Positions 19,430 to 28,942 of a stretch of 64,000 bases of DNA are shown piece after piece. The DNA is from Rhea pennata. Its lineage: Eukaryota; Chordata; Aves; Rheiformes; Rheidae. The position numbers were made by a program, and so were the translations under genes. The stretch's first letter is position 1; each line of letters opens with the position of its first letter. Location: assembly GCF_028389875.1 (NCBI RefSeq), contig NC_084702.1:70715582-70779581 (forward strand), in the 5' to 3' direction. The notes below the pieces were generated by a model. It was not told the origin of the DNA. It made no database searches and saw only the letters and a program-made list of their open reading frames with translations.

Positions 19430-22400
19430 GACAGTGGGAAGAGAAAGGGCAAGACAGGAGCTGCCAACAGCCAACACAGGAGGCCAGGGGCACCCAGGCA
19501 GTCCAGAACACTCCCAGAGCGGGACAGGGTGGGGACACAAATGGCACATCATTCATAGCTCTGAAAAGGTGCAAAAGACACATCACAAGGAGCACACAAT
19601 TGACAGCTTCAGACGAATGTAGCAAATATGAGTATGGCTTGGTAGTGGCATCTCCTGCCCTGGGGTGCCATGAGCTGTGCTGGCCAGAATATGCAGGTAT
19701 GCACCTTCATGTGTCGGAGGGCAGGTGTTAAGGGTGTAAGTGCAGGCATGAGTGTGAGAGAGGGAAATACCAATTGCTTTCCAAAAGTCTTGCTTTAAAA
19801 TGTAGACTCTTTCCCAAACCCTCTCCTCAGAGCTTTGCAACATGGTTGAGGTAAGGTGCAATGTGTGTGCTTGCATCGCAACACAGGTGAGGGTGTCTCC
19901 TCAGTGCCGCCAAAGATCCTGTCCCCAGGTCCTGGGCTGGGGCAAGGGAGTCGCAATCACCCCTTGGTGAGGAGAGGAACCAGCTTGTCGGATGCACTGC
20001 TCGGCTCTGGGGCCTGCTCGCAGATCCACGGGTGTTTTTCCATGCATTTTGTACTCTCTATTTTCCCAGCACTTGATAGTCCACAATCTGACATTTTCTC
20101 ATATCTGGAAGGGAGGCCACATTTCAGAGGAGCAGGGACAGCATTCCCACTGTGGCTGCCTGTTCCCACAGGCCCCAGTGCTGCTGCGGCAGGCCAGGGC
20201 GCCTGCCACTGGGACCAGTCTGAGGAAGAGCCACGTTCCTCCCACTCCACCACTGGCATCTCCCTCCGTGCTGTGCGTGAGGGGGACCGTGCTGCACTGG
20301 AACTGTGACAGGTGCGGGCCAAGTGTGCCCAGCTGCCACCCTTCTGCAGGCACTGCTCTCTGCCATTAAACCCTTCGTGGTGGACAGCCAGTCTGGAGGG
20401 GCAGACCACTTGCAGCTCCTCTTCTGTCCTCTTGAGTCCCTGGCTCACTGCTCCCAGGGGTACCCAGCTCAGGGTACCCAGCCTCCATGCCTCCCACTCC
20501 AGGCCTGCCCTCTGCTCCCATCAGATGGTGCACCCACCCCTAGTGTGGCCGTATCCTTGGGGGAGAAGAGCCAACTCCTTCCCCAGTATAGCTTGGGGAG
20601 CATCCCGGAGTGAGGCAGGGATGGTGACTCCAGTTGATGGGGACACTACTGGCCAGGAGGTTATCAGGGTTCGCCGTAGTTTAGCACTGGTGAGAGTTCA
20701 GCTATGAATGGGAAGAGGGATTAAAGACCCAGCACCTCTAGGTCTGCTGAACTGGACCTGGCTCCAGTAGCCAGGACTGCTACACTTACAGTTCAAAGAA
20801 TTTGCTGTCCAGCCATATCAACTGCATCTTCAAACGCTGAAGAACTTTCACACCAACCCAGTACTGGGCACCCGGCGCTGCCACAAAAGCCTGCGGGGAG
20901 AGAAGCTGCTGAGTGCCCACCCCAGCGCCCAGCGCCAGCCCGGGGGCCCAGCAGCAGCAGCCACCGGCCGGGCCGGGCCGGGCCGGGCCGGGGAGCCGGG
21001 GCTCGTGGCGGCAGGCGGCGGGGCCGCCCCCAGCACCCTCCCGCAGCCCCGGGGGCCCGCGCCCAGGCGGCGCGCGCGGGCTCAGCCCTGCGCCTGCCAC
21101 TGCCTCTCGCCCCCCGGGGCTCTGCGCGGCCCCGGCACCCGCTGCCACCGCCCGCCCGCCCGCCGGGGCGGCCGCAGCCACGCTCGCTCCCTCCTACCGG
21201 CAGCGTCCACGACGGCCAGGGGCCTTGCACCAGGAGCACGGAGGTTTTACTTTGGCAGTCGCTCCTGCTGTCCCACCAGGTCTTCTTCTCCGCCGAGATG
21301 AAGAGGCACTTGCCGCTGTACAGCACCCAGCCCGAGGGGCAGCAACCTGGGCACAGGGGCAGCGCTCAGGGCCGCTCCCAGCCCGGGAGCGTCCCCGGCA
21401 CCGCCGCGGACGGCGTCGCCCCCCGCGCCGCCCGGCCGCGGCCCCACCTGTGCTCACGCAGGCGCGCAGGCTGCTCGCGGCGCGCTCGCTGGCCTCGAGC
21501 CGCCCCTGTGCGTCCCGCAGCTCCTTCTCCGCGGACCTCAGGGCCTCCGCGAGGCGCTGCAGCTCGGCGTCGCGCTGCCCCAGCTCCCGCCGGCTGCCGT
21601 TGCCCTCCAGCCAGGCGCGCTGCAGCTCCGCTCGGGCGCCCGCCAGCTCCCGCTGCGCCTGCTCCAGGCTCTGCTCCCGCTCGCTCGCCTGCTGCGCGAG
21701 GCGGCCGCGCTCGGCCGCGTGCGCGCGGGAGGCGTCCTGCAGCCCGCGGGCGGCCTGCCAGTCTGGGCGCGGGCGGGGGCAGCCGTGGGCCGGGGCGCGG
21801 GGCGGGGGGGCCCCGGGCGCAGCCCCGCGCTGGGGCGGCCCCGCGGCGCTCCCTGCCCGGCCCGCGGCCCGCAGCCCGCAGCCCGCAGCCCTCCTCCCCC
21901 CGGCGCCCGCCCGCCGCCGGCCCCCCGCGCCCCCTGCCCGCGGCGCCCGCCCGCCCGCGGCAGCCCCTACTCACAGCACAGCCCCAGGGCCAGGGCGGTG
22001 GCCAGCAGCAGCAGGCAGGCGGCCAGCAGCCCCGCGGGCACCGAGCGCAGCCGGCGCCAGCGCCCTGCAACACACGACCCGCCGCCGCATCAGCCCGCGC
22101 CGGCGCCGCCAGCCTGCAGCCGCCGCGCAGCCCCCGGCCCTGCTGCCCGCAGCCGCCGGCACCCGTGGGGGCCCACGCGCCGCCCCGGCTCCCCAGGGAT
22201 GTGGGGCCGGAGGCACGCGCTGCCGCGGCGGCCGGGCACCAGCGGCCGCTCCCGTGCCCTGCCGTCCCGCCGGCCCTGCTGGGGCAGCCCGACCACACCG
22301 CTGCCCCGAAGCGCGACCCGGCGCGGTGGGGCCCGGCTCCGCGTGCTGCCGCGGCCGAGCGCGGTCCCCACGGGCCTCCGCACCGCCAGCCCCCGTCCCC

Positions 22401-22790
22401 TGCCCTCCGGCCGTGCGGGGCGGGAGCAGGAGCTCCCGCTGCCCCGCCGCCCCCTTGCCCCCCGCCGCGTCTCCCCGGGTGCCCCGCGCTCCGGGCGGGC
22501 GCTCACCCGGGCTGGGCTGGGCCCGCCGCCCGTCCTGCGCGGTGGGCGCCTGCTCCGGCTGCACGTTCTCGTAGGGGCTCTCCGCCTCGTCCTCGCACAG
22601 GGCTGTGGGCAGGTGGGGCAGAGCGGGTGAGTCTGCAAGGTCCGGGCCTGGGGGGCAGCTCCGGGGCTCCCAGGGGGCCCGGGGGGGGTCTCTCACCGGT
22701 CTCCAGTGTCTGGCAGGGTGTGCTGCGTCCCACGGGCACCCTGGCAAACCTCAGGTCAGCGTAAACCACGCTCTGGGCCATGCAGCTGAC
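19430..22790 (-). repeat. Right arm of the large inverted duplication
   Basis: This is the reverse-complement partner of 15190-17890. It carries the second CD72-like gene and its 3' flank. Relative to the left arm it has about 156 extra GC-rich bases in intron 5 (within about 21015-21170) and a much longer, largely unalignable intron 6. The spacer between the arms is about 1.5 kb. Confidence 0.9.
19957..22781 (-). CDS. CD72: CD72-like inhibitory C-type lectin receptor, copy B (inverted)
   Basis: Seven exons on the minus strand: 22781-22697, 22602-22507, 22064-21975, 21762-21448, 21346-21198, 20890-20790 and 20104-19957. Together they give 984 bases and 327 residues, with the same phases as copy A. 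The ITIM VVYADL, the SPYENVQ motif, the membrane span, the whole stalk and the first lectin exon read the same as copy A or nearly so. After QYWVG the sequence changes to VKVLQRLKMQLIWLDSKFF and YEKMSDCGLSSAGKIESTKC, then returns to identity at KHPWICEQAPEPSSASDK. Exon 6 is one codon longer than in copy A. Its promoter (22782-23110) is homologous to that of copy C and not to that of copy A. All seven exons are open with intact splice sites, so it looks functional. Confidence 0.92.
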
Positions 22791-23110
22791 CGCACCGGGC
22801 CCCACCAGCTCCCGCTCTGCCTGTCCCCACTGCTCTGCGCTCCCCCGTGGTCGTGCTGTCTCTCCCAGGCATAAAGGGGAAGTGAGGCTGGTTTCTGCAG
22901 AAGCTACATTTGCTCAAGCCTGTGCCAGGTGGGACCAGCGAGGCCTGACCATGGTTACCAGCACCCTCCCATTGGCTCCAGTACCATCAGCTTGTCCCCT
23001 CCTATAGCCCCAAAAGCAGTCACAGTTTGCTGCGCCCAGGACAAGGTTTGAGTGGCATAAGGTGAAGTCAAGGCTTTGGACTGAACCCTGGGCAGAGCTG
23101 CAGGGCTCAA
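22782..23110 (-). promoter_or_regulatory. Promoter of CD72-like copy B with PU.1-type site
   Basis: Read on the minus strand, the roughly 330 bases before the start codon match the 330 bases before copy C. Features in order are an inverted CCAAT box (22971-22975 as ATTGG on the plus strand), GCTGGTAACC, CTTCTGCAGAAACCAGCC and a GAGAGACAG stretch. On the plus strand AAAGGGGAAGTG (22873-22884) is a good match to the PU.1 consensus. PU.1 and Pax5 are the known regulators of the mammalian CD72 promoter in B cells, so B-lineage or myeloid expression is the reasonable expectation. Confidence 0.65.
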
Positions 23111-23173
23111 TGTGGGGCAAGAATGAATCCAAATGCCTTCGTCAGGGTTAGAGCTGTGTTGTTGGAGCGATGC

Positions 23174-23722
23174 TGTGGAAACCCTCAAATGGTTAACAAG
23201 ACCCAAGGACAAGGGAGAGGATATCATCAAATAGTATTGCAAAGGACAACCAGCTCCAGCCGAATAACCTTGAGGAAACCACAGCACTTTGAAGAATGTG
23301 TGAGAGGTAGACATGGCACAAACAGCAGAATAACCCAGAGTAACCTTAGGTTCATCAGGCTTATTAACATATTAAACCACAGGCCGCTAAATGAATAATG
23401 AGATGGAAATGACATGATAATGATGTTACCGCCTTCTTCTCTGCTTCCTATGCTAATTAACAGGAAGGTGAAAGTGCAAGCGCAGAGCGAATACCTGAGG
23501 TAATGAAACTGTAACCAATAGAAAAATTTGTATAAAGTACTCCCTGAATAGTGTGTATAAATAACAAATGAGAAGGGGAGAAGGCGTGCTAGCTTTGCGG
23601 ATCTACCACCTAGCGCCCGTCTCTGCACAGAAATGAAATCAACAAACATCTCGACCCCGTGTGTCTATTGGGCGCTTGCACACCGGGTGGCAGAACCCCG
23701 TTCTGGGACAGCAGTGTGAACT
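23174..23722 (+). mobile_element. Candidate solo LTR of an endogenous retrovirus (fossil)
   Basis: This block of about 550 bases differs in composition from its neighbours. It has LTR-like order: an AT-rich first half, a TATA-like tgtataaataac at about 23555, then a GC-richer R/U5-like end with tctattgggcgcttgcacac. The flanks share gcgatgc (23167-23173 and 23723-23729), which could be a target-site duplication, although the right end does not finish in a clean CA. No internal retroviral genes are seen. The family is undetermined. It lies between the diverging promoters of CD72-like copies B and C. Confidence 0.45.
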
Positions 23723-23829
23723 GCGATGCGGGAGCATGTTGCTCTGGAACTGGTCACATGAAGGATGGAGATGTTCCTCTGTCTGGGCCTTGCTCCAGGG
23801 TTTGATCATTGCCATTGTGGGAAAACACA

Positions 23830-24045
23830 GGAACACTGAAATATAGGAAATTCCACTTGAAGATAAGAAAACACATCTTTACTGTGAGGGTGGTTGAACA
23901 CTGGAATATGTTGCCCAGTGGTTGTAGAGTCTCCGCCCCTGGACATATTCAAGAGCTGTTTGGATGAGTCTTGGACAACTTGCTCTGTGTGACCCTCCTT
24001 GAGCAAGGGAGTTGCATCAGATGATCTCCAGAGGTTCTGCCAACC
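23830..24045 (+). mobile_element. CR1 LINE 3' end
   Basis: The plus strand shows the end of CR1 ORF2 and its 3' UTR: aaaacacatctttactgtga, ttgaacactggaatatgttg, then catcagatgatctccagagg. It is a moderately diverged, 5'-truncated copy, as is usual for CR1. Confidence 0.85.
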
Positions 24046-24059
24046 CTACAGCTGTTTCC

Positions 24060-24500
24060 TTGCCTGTCCATTGACCCCAGCACCTTATGGGGTAGGGGAT
24101 ATCTCATTCCCAGATGCAGGACTAAGCCTTTCCCTTGGTTGAAGAGGTTCTTATCACCCCATTTCTCCAGGCCCTGCTGAATGGCAGCCCTGCTCTCTAG
24201 CATACCCATCACTCCCCCAACTTGGTATCACCTGTCAGCTTGCTGAAGGTCTTCCCCATCCTTCATCCAGGGCACCAATGAAGTACTGGTCCTGGAATCA
24301 ACTCCAGAGGGATATCACTAGTGACTGGTCACCAGATGGACTGGGTACCACTGATGACAATCCATGTAGTCCTCCTGCCCAATCGTATTTCCACCTACCT
24401 TGTTCTCCCCTTCTCCTGGCCAGATCTCCTCAGTCTGATAGTGAGGATACTACAAGGACCATGTCCAAAGCCTTGCAATGATCACAATAAAGGACACTCA
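24060..24500 (-). mobile_element. CR1 LINE fragment, opposite orientation
   Basis: The plus strand contains tccatccttcatccagggca, ccaatgaagtactggtcctg and cactagtgactggtcaccag, the reverse complement of the CR1 reverse-transcriptase region. It abuts the previous plus-strand CR1, so two insertions met head to head or one has rearranged. From 24501 to 24869 I recognise nothing. Confidence 0.75.
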
Positions 24501-24869
24501 TGGCTCTTCCCTTGTCCTTGACCTAGTCCTTGACCCATGGCAGCAGGCAGACAGGTTGGGCAGGCACCCCTTGCTCTTGGCAAATTCCTCTTGGCATCAT
24601 GTTCTCCCTTTGCCTGAACCAGGCACCCAGGAGGACATGCTGCATCTTCTTCCTGGGACTGAGCGGAAGCTGTTCAATCTGAAGTTTTTCAACTCTTCTT
24701 CTTTCCCTCTGAAGTTGGCCATGGTATTTTCCTTCCTCTAGTCATGAAAGACTTGCACTGACCTTGAAGAGATGCTAGAGGGCAGCCTTAGAATGCTATG
24801 ACCCTCCTCCACCAGCATCCTTGCACATCTGTCCTGTCCATGAAAGTGCCTACATGAAGCTTAGCTAAG

Positions 24870-25170
24870 CGAGATGCCAAGCGGCTAGAGGCTGGGGTAG
24901 ATGAGGAGAGGCTGAGAGCAGTGGGGCTGTGCAGCCTGGGCAAGGGAAGGCGAAGGGGGCCTTATTGCTGTTGGCAGCTGTCTGATGGGGATCTGGAGAA
25001 ACAACAGAGTTGGAGGCCCCTCTAGGACAGAGATGGGTTAAGAGGCAGTGACAGGATTTGGAACATGGGACAGTCACGTTAGATATGAGGAAAATATGGA
25101 CCAAGGCCCAGAGTGGGGAGGGGAGTAATGGGAAAATTACATTCTTGAAGATCTCCAGGTCTTGATCCAT
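24870..25170 (+). mobile_element. CR1 LINE fragment
   Basis: The stretch gatgaggagaggctgagagc, followed by ggggctgtgcagcctgggca and later gatatgaggaaaatatgg, matches the part of CR1 ORF2 just upstream of the 3' end. It is old and degenerate. Confidence 0.7.
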
Positions 25171-25279
25171 ACAGCTCAAGAGCAACATGCTCCTGCATCA
25201 CAGTTGGTCTGCTCTACCTCTTTCTCCCATGACTGAGGAATTTGGTTTTTGGGGGGAATTTAGATTTGTCCTTGCACTG

Positions 25280-25605
25280 CCAGGACCCTGCCCCAGGGCT
25301 CAGCCCAACTCCCCAACTCCAGACTGTGCAACTACAACCCTGCCGTGGGCCCTGGGGATCATGACCTCTTTTGAGGCTGTGGGAGGGGACACGCTGGTGA
25401 TGCTGGGGCCAATAGGAGGGTGCTGGTAGCCACAGCTGTGCCTCACTGGTCCCATCTGGCATAGCTCTGAGCAAACTGTAGCTTCTGCAGAAAGCAGCCT
25501 CACTTCTCCTTTACACCGTGGAGAGACAGTGTGACCGCGGGGGAGCGCAGAGCAGTGAGGACTGGCAGAGTGGGAGCTGGTGGTGTCCGGAACACAGTCA
25601 GCTGC
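25280..25605 (+). promoter_or_regulatory. Promoter of CD72-like copy C
   Basis: This block is homologous to the promoter of copy B: a CCAAT box at 25409-25413, GCTGGTAGCC, CTTCTGCAGAAAGCAGCC, CACTTCTCCTTT (25501-25512) and GGAGAGACAG in the same order. The position corresponding to the PU.1 core GGAA in copy B reads AGAA here, so the site is probably weaker or lost. The two promoters face away from each other across 2.8 kb. Confidence 0.65.
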
Positions 25606-28600
25606 ATGGCCCAGAGCGTGGTTTACGCTGACCTGAGGTTTGCCAAGGTGCCCGTGGGACGCAGCACACCCTGCCAGGCGCTGGAGGCAGGTGAGAGTCC
25701 CCAGGAGCCCCAGTGCTTCCTGCCCCAGGCCTGGATCTTGCAGAACTCACCTGCTCTCCCCTACCTTCCTCCAACAGCCCTTGGCATGGATGAGGCGGAG
25801 AGTCCCTATGAGAACATGCAGCAGGGGCAGGCGCCTGCTGGGCAGGATGGGCAGGGGGCCCAGCCCGGCCCAGGTGAGTGCCTGCCCGGAGCCTGGGGTA
25901 CCCTGGGGAGACCCAGGCATGGGTATTGGGGGTGTATCAGGGAGCTCTTGCTCCTAGTCTTGAAGAGAGGAAATGCCCACATCTTCTGTGTGTGCCTTCA
26001 CCCTGTCACTTTGCTGCCCTGCTGCCTGCACTGGCTCTAGGGCAGGAGGGTCGGTGGCTGCATGGGGTTTCCAGGCTCGTAGCTCTCTGTGGGGACAGCG
26101 GAGGTGGCAGCAGGTGATGATGGTGGCTGGTTGTGTCTTGCAGGGCCCTGGTGCCGGTTGCGGTCCATCCCCATGGGGCTGCTGGCAGCCTGCCTGCTGC
26201 TGCTGGCCATTGCCATCTCTCTAGGGGCCTGCTGTGAGTAGGGGCTGCTCTGAGCACTACCTGCTGATGCGGGGCAGCTGGGCAGTGTGGGGAGAGGGAG
26301 GGAGCTTTACAGGGGCTGGGTCCCACGGGTGAATAGCTGGGGCAGACATTCTCCCACTCAAGTTGCTCAGGGCGAGCACCAGTGCCCAGTCTCCCCAAGC
26401 TGGCCTGTATCCCCTGCCCGTCATAGGTACCTCCCTTGTTCTGCCTTGTCTGTCTTCCAGCCTCACCTTTCCCCATTCCCACCTTGTCTGGCCTAGCACT
26501 GCTGCATCCTCCCTGCCCCTGCCCTACCTTGACCTGCTTTGTCCTGCTCCATCCCATTTTGTCCTGCTTTCCCCTGCCTACCCTCTGACCAGACTCTTCC
26601 CTGCTTTGACTTCCCTGTCCTTCCCACCCTCCATGGGCACCTCCTTGCCTTGTCCTACCTGACTCAGTCCTGCCATGCTGCCCATGCAGCATGTCCTGGC
26701 TGTGCCCATGCTGCGTCCTGCACGGGGACAGTGCTGGCATCCCCCTACCTGGATGCCGTGGCTCACGGCTCCTCCTGCCTGTCCCTAGACTGGCAGGTCA
26801 CCCGCAGGCTGCAGGATGCCTCCCGCGCACACGCGGCCGAGCGCGGCCGCCTCGCACAGCAGGCGAGCGAGCGGGAGCAGAGCCTGGAGCAGGCGCAGCG
26901 GGAGCTGATGCGCGCCCGAGCGGAGCTGCAGCGCGCCTGGCTGGAGAGCAACAGCAGCCAGCGGGAGCTGGGGAGCCTGGATGCTGAGCTGGAGAGTGTC
27001 ATGGGGGCCCTGGGGAAGATGGAGAAGGAGCTGCAAGACATGCAGAAGAAGCTCAATGCCAGTGAGCGCACTGTGAGCAGCCTGCGCTCCTGCTCGAATA
27101 TTGGTATGGCCATGGTGAAGCAAGGATGGGGTGCCACAGGGGACAGGCAGTCCTTGGCAGGGCAGCACTGGGCCGGGGGCACTGGCTTTTTGGCACATGG
27201 TGGGGACGGGGTGGCCCAAGGATGATACTATGCCTGGACCAGAGGCTGAAGCTGCTGATCCTGTAATGTCTACCGGGGAAATGCCAGGGGATGTTCCCAG
27301 GGCAGGCTGAGAGTGCTTCTGAGCAGTGCCGTACCCCCAGATTGCTGCCCCTCGGGCTGGGTGATGTACAGGGACAAGTGCCTCTTCATGTCGGCGGAGA
27401 AGAAGACCTGGGAGGACAGCAGAGCAGAGTGCGATAAGAAAATTTCTCAGCTCCTGATCACCAAATCCTGGACTCGCTGGACCGTGCCGGTACGGTGCAC
27501 AGGGAGCGAGGGCAGGGGCTGGGAGCATCGTGCCCCTGGGGCACCCGGGCACCTCAGCACTGAGTCCTGCAGCAAGCCTGGAGGGTGCAGGGCTGATCGC
27601 TGGAGCGCAGCGCGCGGCCGGCGCTGGGCGAGAGGGAGACGGGCTGCGTGGGGAGATTGCACCCCTCAGGACCCCCCTTAGCTGGGAGGCAGGTCTGTGT
27701 TAGCAGCCGGTGCAGCAGCTGGGTGAGTCTCGTGTGCTTTTCTCCGTTGGGCTGGCCACCAGCACGGGAGAAATGCTCACTGCAGGGACTCACTGCCCTC
27801 CTCCTCGGAGCAGACGTGCGACCCTCTGCTCGGGGCCAGGCACACGTGTGCCCCTGCGGCCTCTGGAGACTTGGTCCACGAGGTCAGGGGAGCTACTTGG
27901 GGTTGGGGAAGGCCACGCAAAGCCCTCTTTTCCTTCTCTAGAACTTCCTGAAGAACTCGGACACTCCTTACTGGATCGGGCTGTACAAGAGCAGCTTCCC
28001 CTGGTACGAGTACGGGTGGCTGGAGGAAGCCGAGCTGGACGACGACGGTGAGACGGATGCCTGGTTCTGGGTCGATGGCTCTCTTTACGAAAGGTACCCG
28101 GAGGCTGATTTCCATGCATCCTTTCACTGGAGAGGAGCAGAAAGGGTAACACCCCCTGCCAGAAAGTCCTTCTCTTCCAGCAAGGCCTAAAAACTTTTAA
28201 GTTTTAAATCCCACCAATATCCAGTCCGAGCCCCTGGCAGTGCACGACACAAGCTGGGACGGAGGGGAGGTGGGAGCAGCCGTATGCTGAGGAGCTCAGA
28301 GGCTGTGCAAAGCCTCGGGGGGCATGCGCAGGCCCTGCGTGAGCAGGAGCCAGAGGTAGGGGACAAAAGAAACCGCAGGTTTTATTCGGGGTCTAGACAA
28401 AGCGTTCGAGCGCCACGTTTATCTGCCGTGTCTCCTCCTCAAGAGGAAATCAGGCCTTCCCGCCCGCAGAGGGGCCCGCCACGTGCGCCATCTCCCCTTC
28501 TCACCACCGCTTCCTCTTGCGGTGTCTGAGGCAGTGGGGAGGAACAGGTCCGTCTCGCCGGGCGCTGGGTGCCCGGCCCCTGCCGTGCCTCCGGCAGCGC

Positions 28601-28942
28601 CAGCGTGCTGCAGAGCAGGGCAGTGCCGCAGCACCCGCCGGGCAAGGCAGCGTCCCTGGTGGTCCAAGCCTCCTCGAGGATGACTGGGGTCTCCAAAACG
28701 TCCCCCCCCAAAACAAGGGTGGGCAGCTGAAACCCAAGCGGGGAGTCACAAGCAATGCAGACCTCTCGGCAGAGGGGTCCCCGACGCGCCATTTCCCTAC
28801 CAGGCCCTGGCAGTGGAAACCCAACGGGTCCTGCGCGATCATAAGCCATGGGAACATCAAACCCAGCCAGTGCGCCAGCCCAGACGACCTGCACCTCTGG
28901 ATCTGCGAGAAGGCGCCGGGCCCCAGCACCCCTTTCGCGTGA
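25606..28942 (+). CDS. CD72: CD72-like C-type lectin receptor, copy C, with YENM motif
   Basis: Seven exons: 25606-25690, 25778-25873, 26144-26233, 26789-27103, 27341-27489, 27942-28093 and 28804-28942. Together they give 1026 bases and 341 residues, with the same phases as copies A and B. Exon 1 keeps the ITIM VVYADLRF. The second motif is SPYENMQQ, whose +3 residue is methionine, not valine, giving a YxxM that also keeps YxN. The membrane span is GLLAACLLLLAIAISLGAC. The stalk is mosaic: its first part is nearly identical in DNA to copies A and B, its second part is clearly diverged. The lectin domain has CCPSGWVMYRDKC, KKTWEDSRAEC, PYWIGLYKSSFPWYEYGWL, an acidic insert EEAELDDDGETD, FWVDGSLYE and HLWICEK. 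It is the gene nearest TESK1, the position held by mammalian CD72, and so may be the direct orthologue. An alternative donor-like gtgagg overlaps the stop codon region. Confidence 0.93.
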
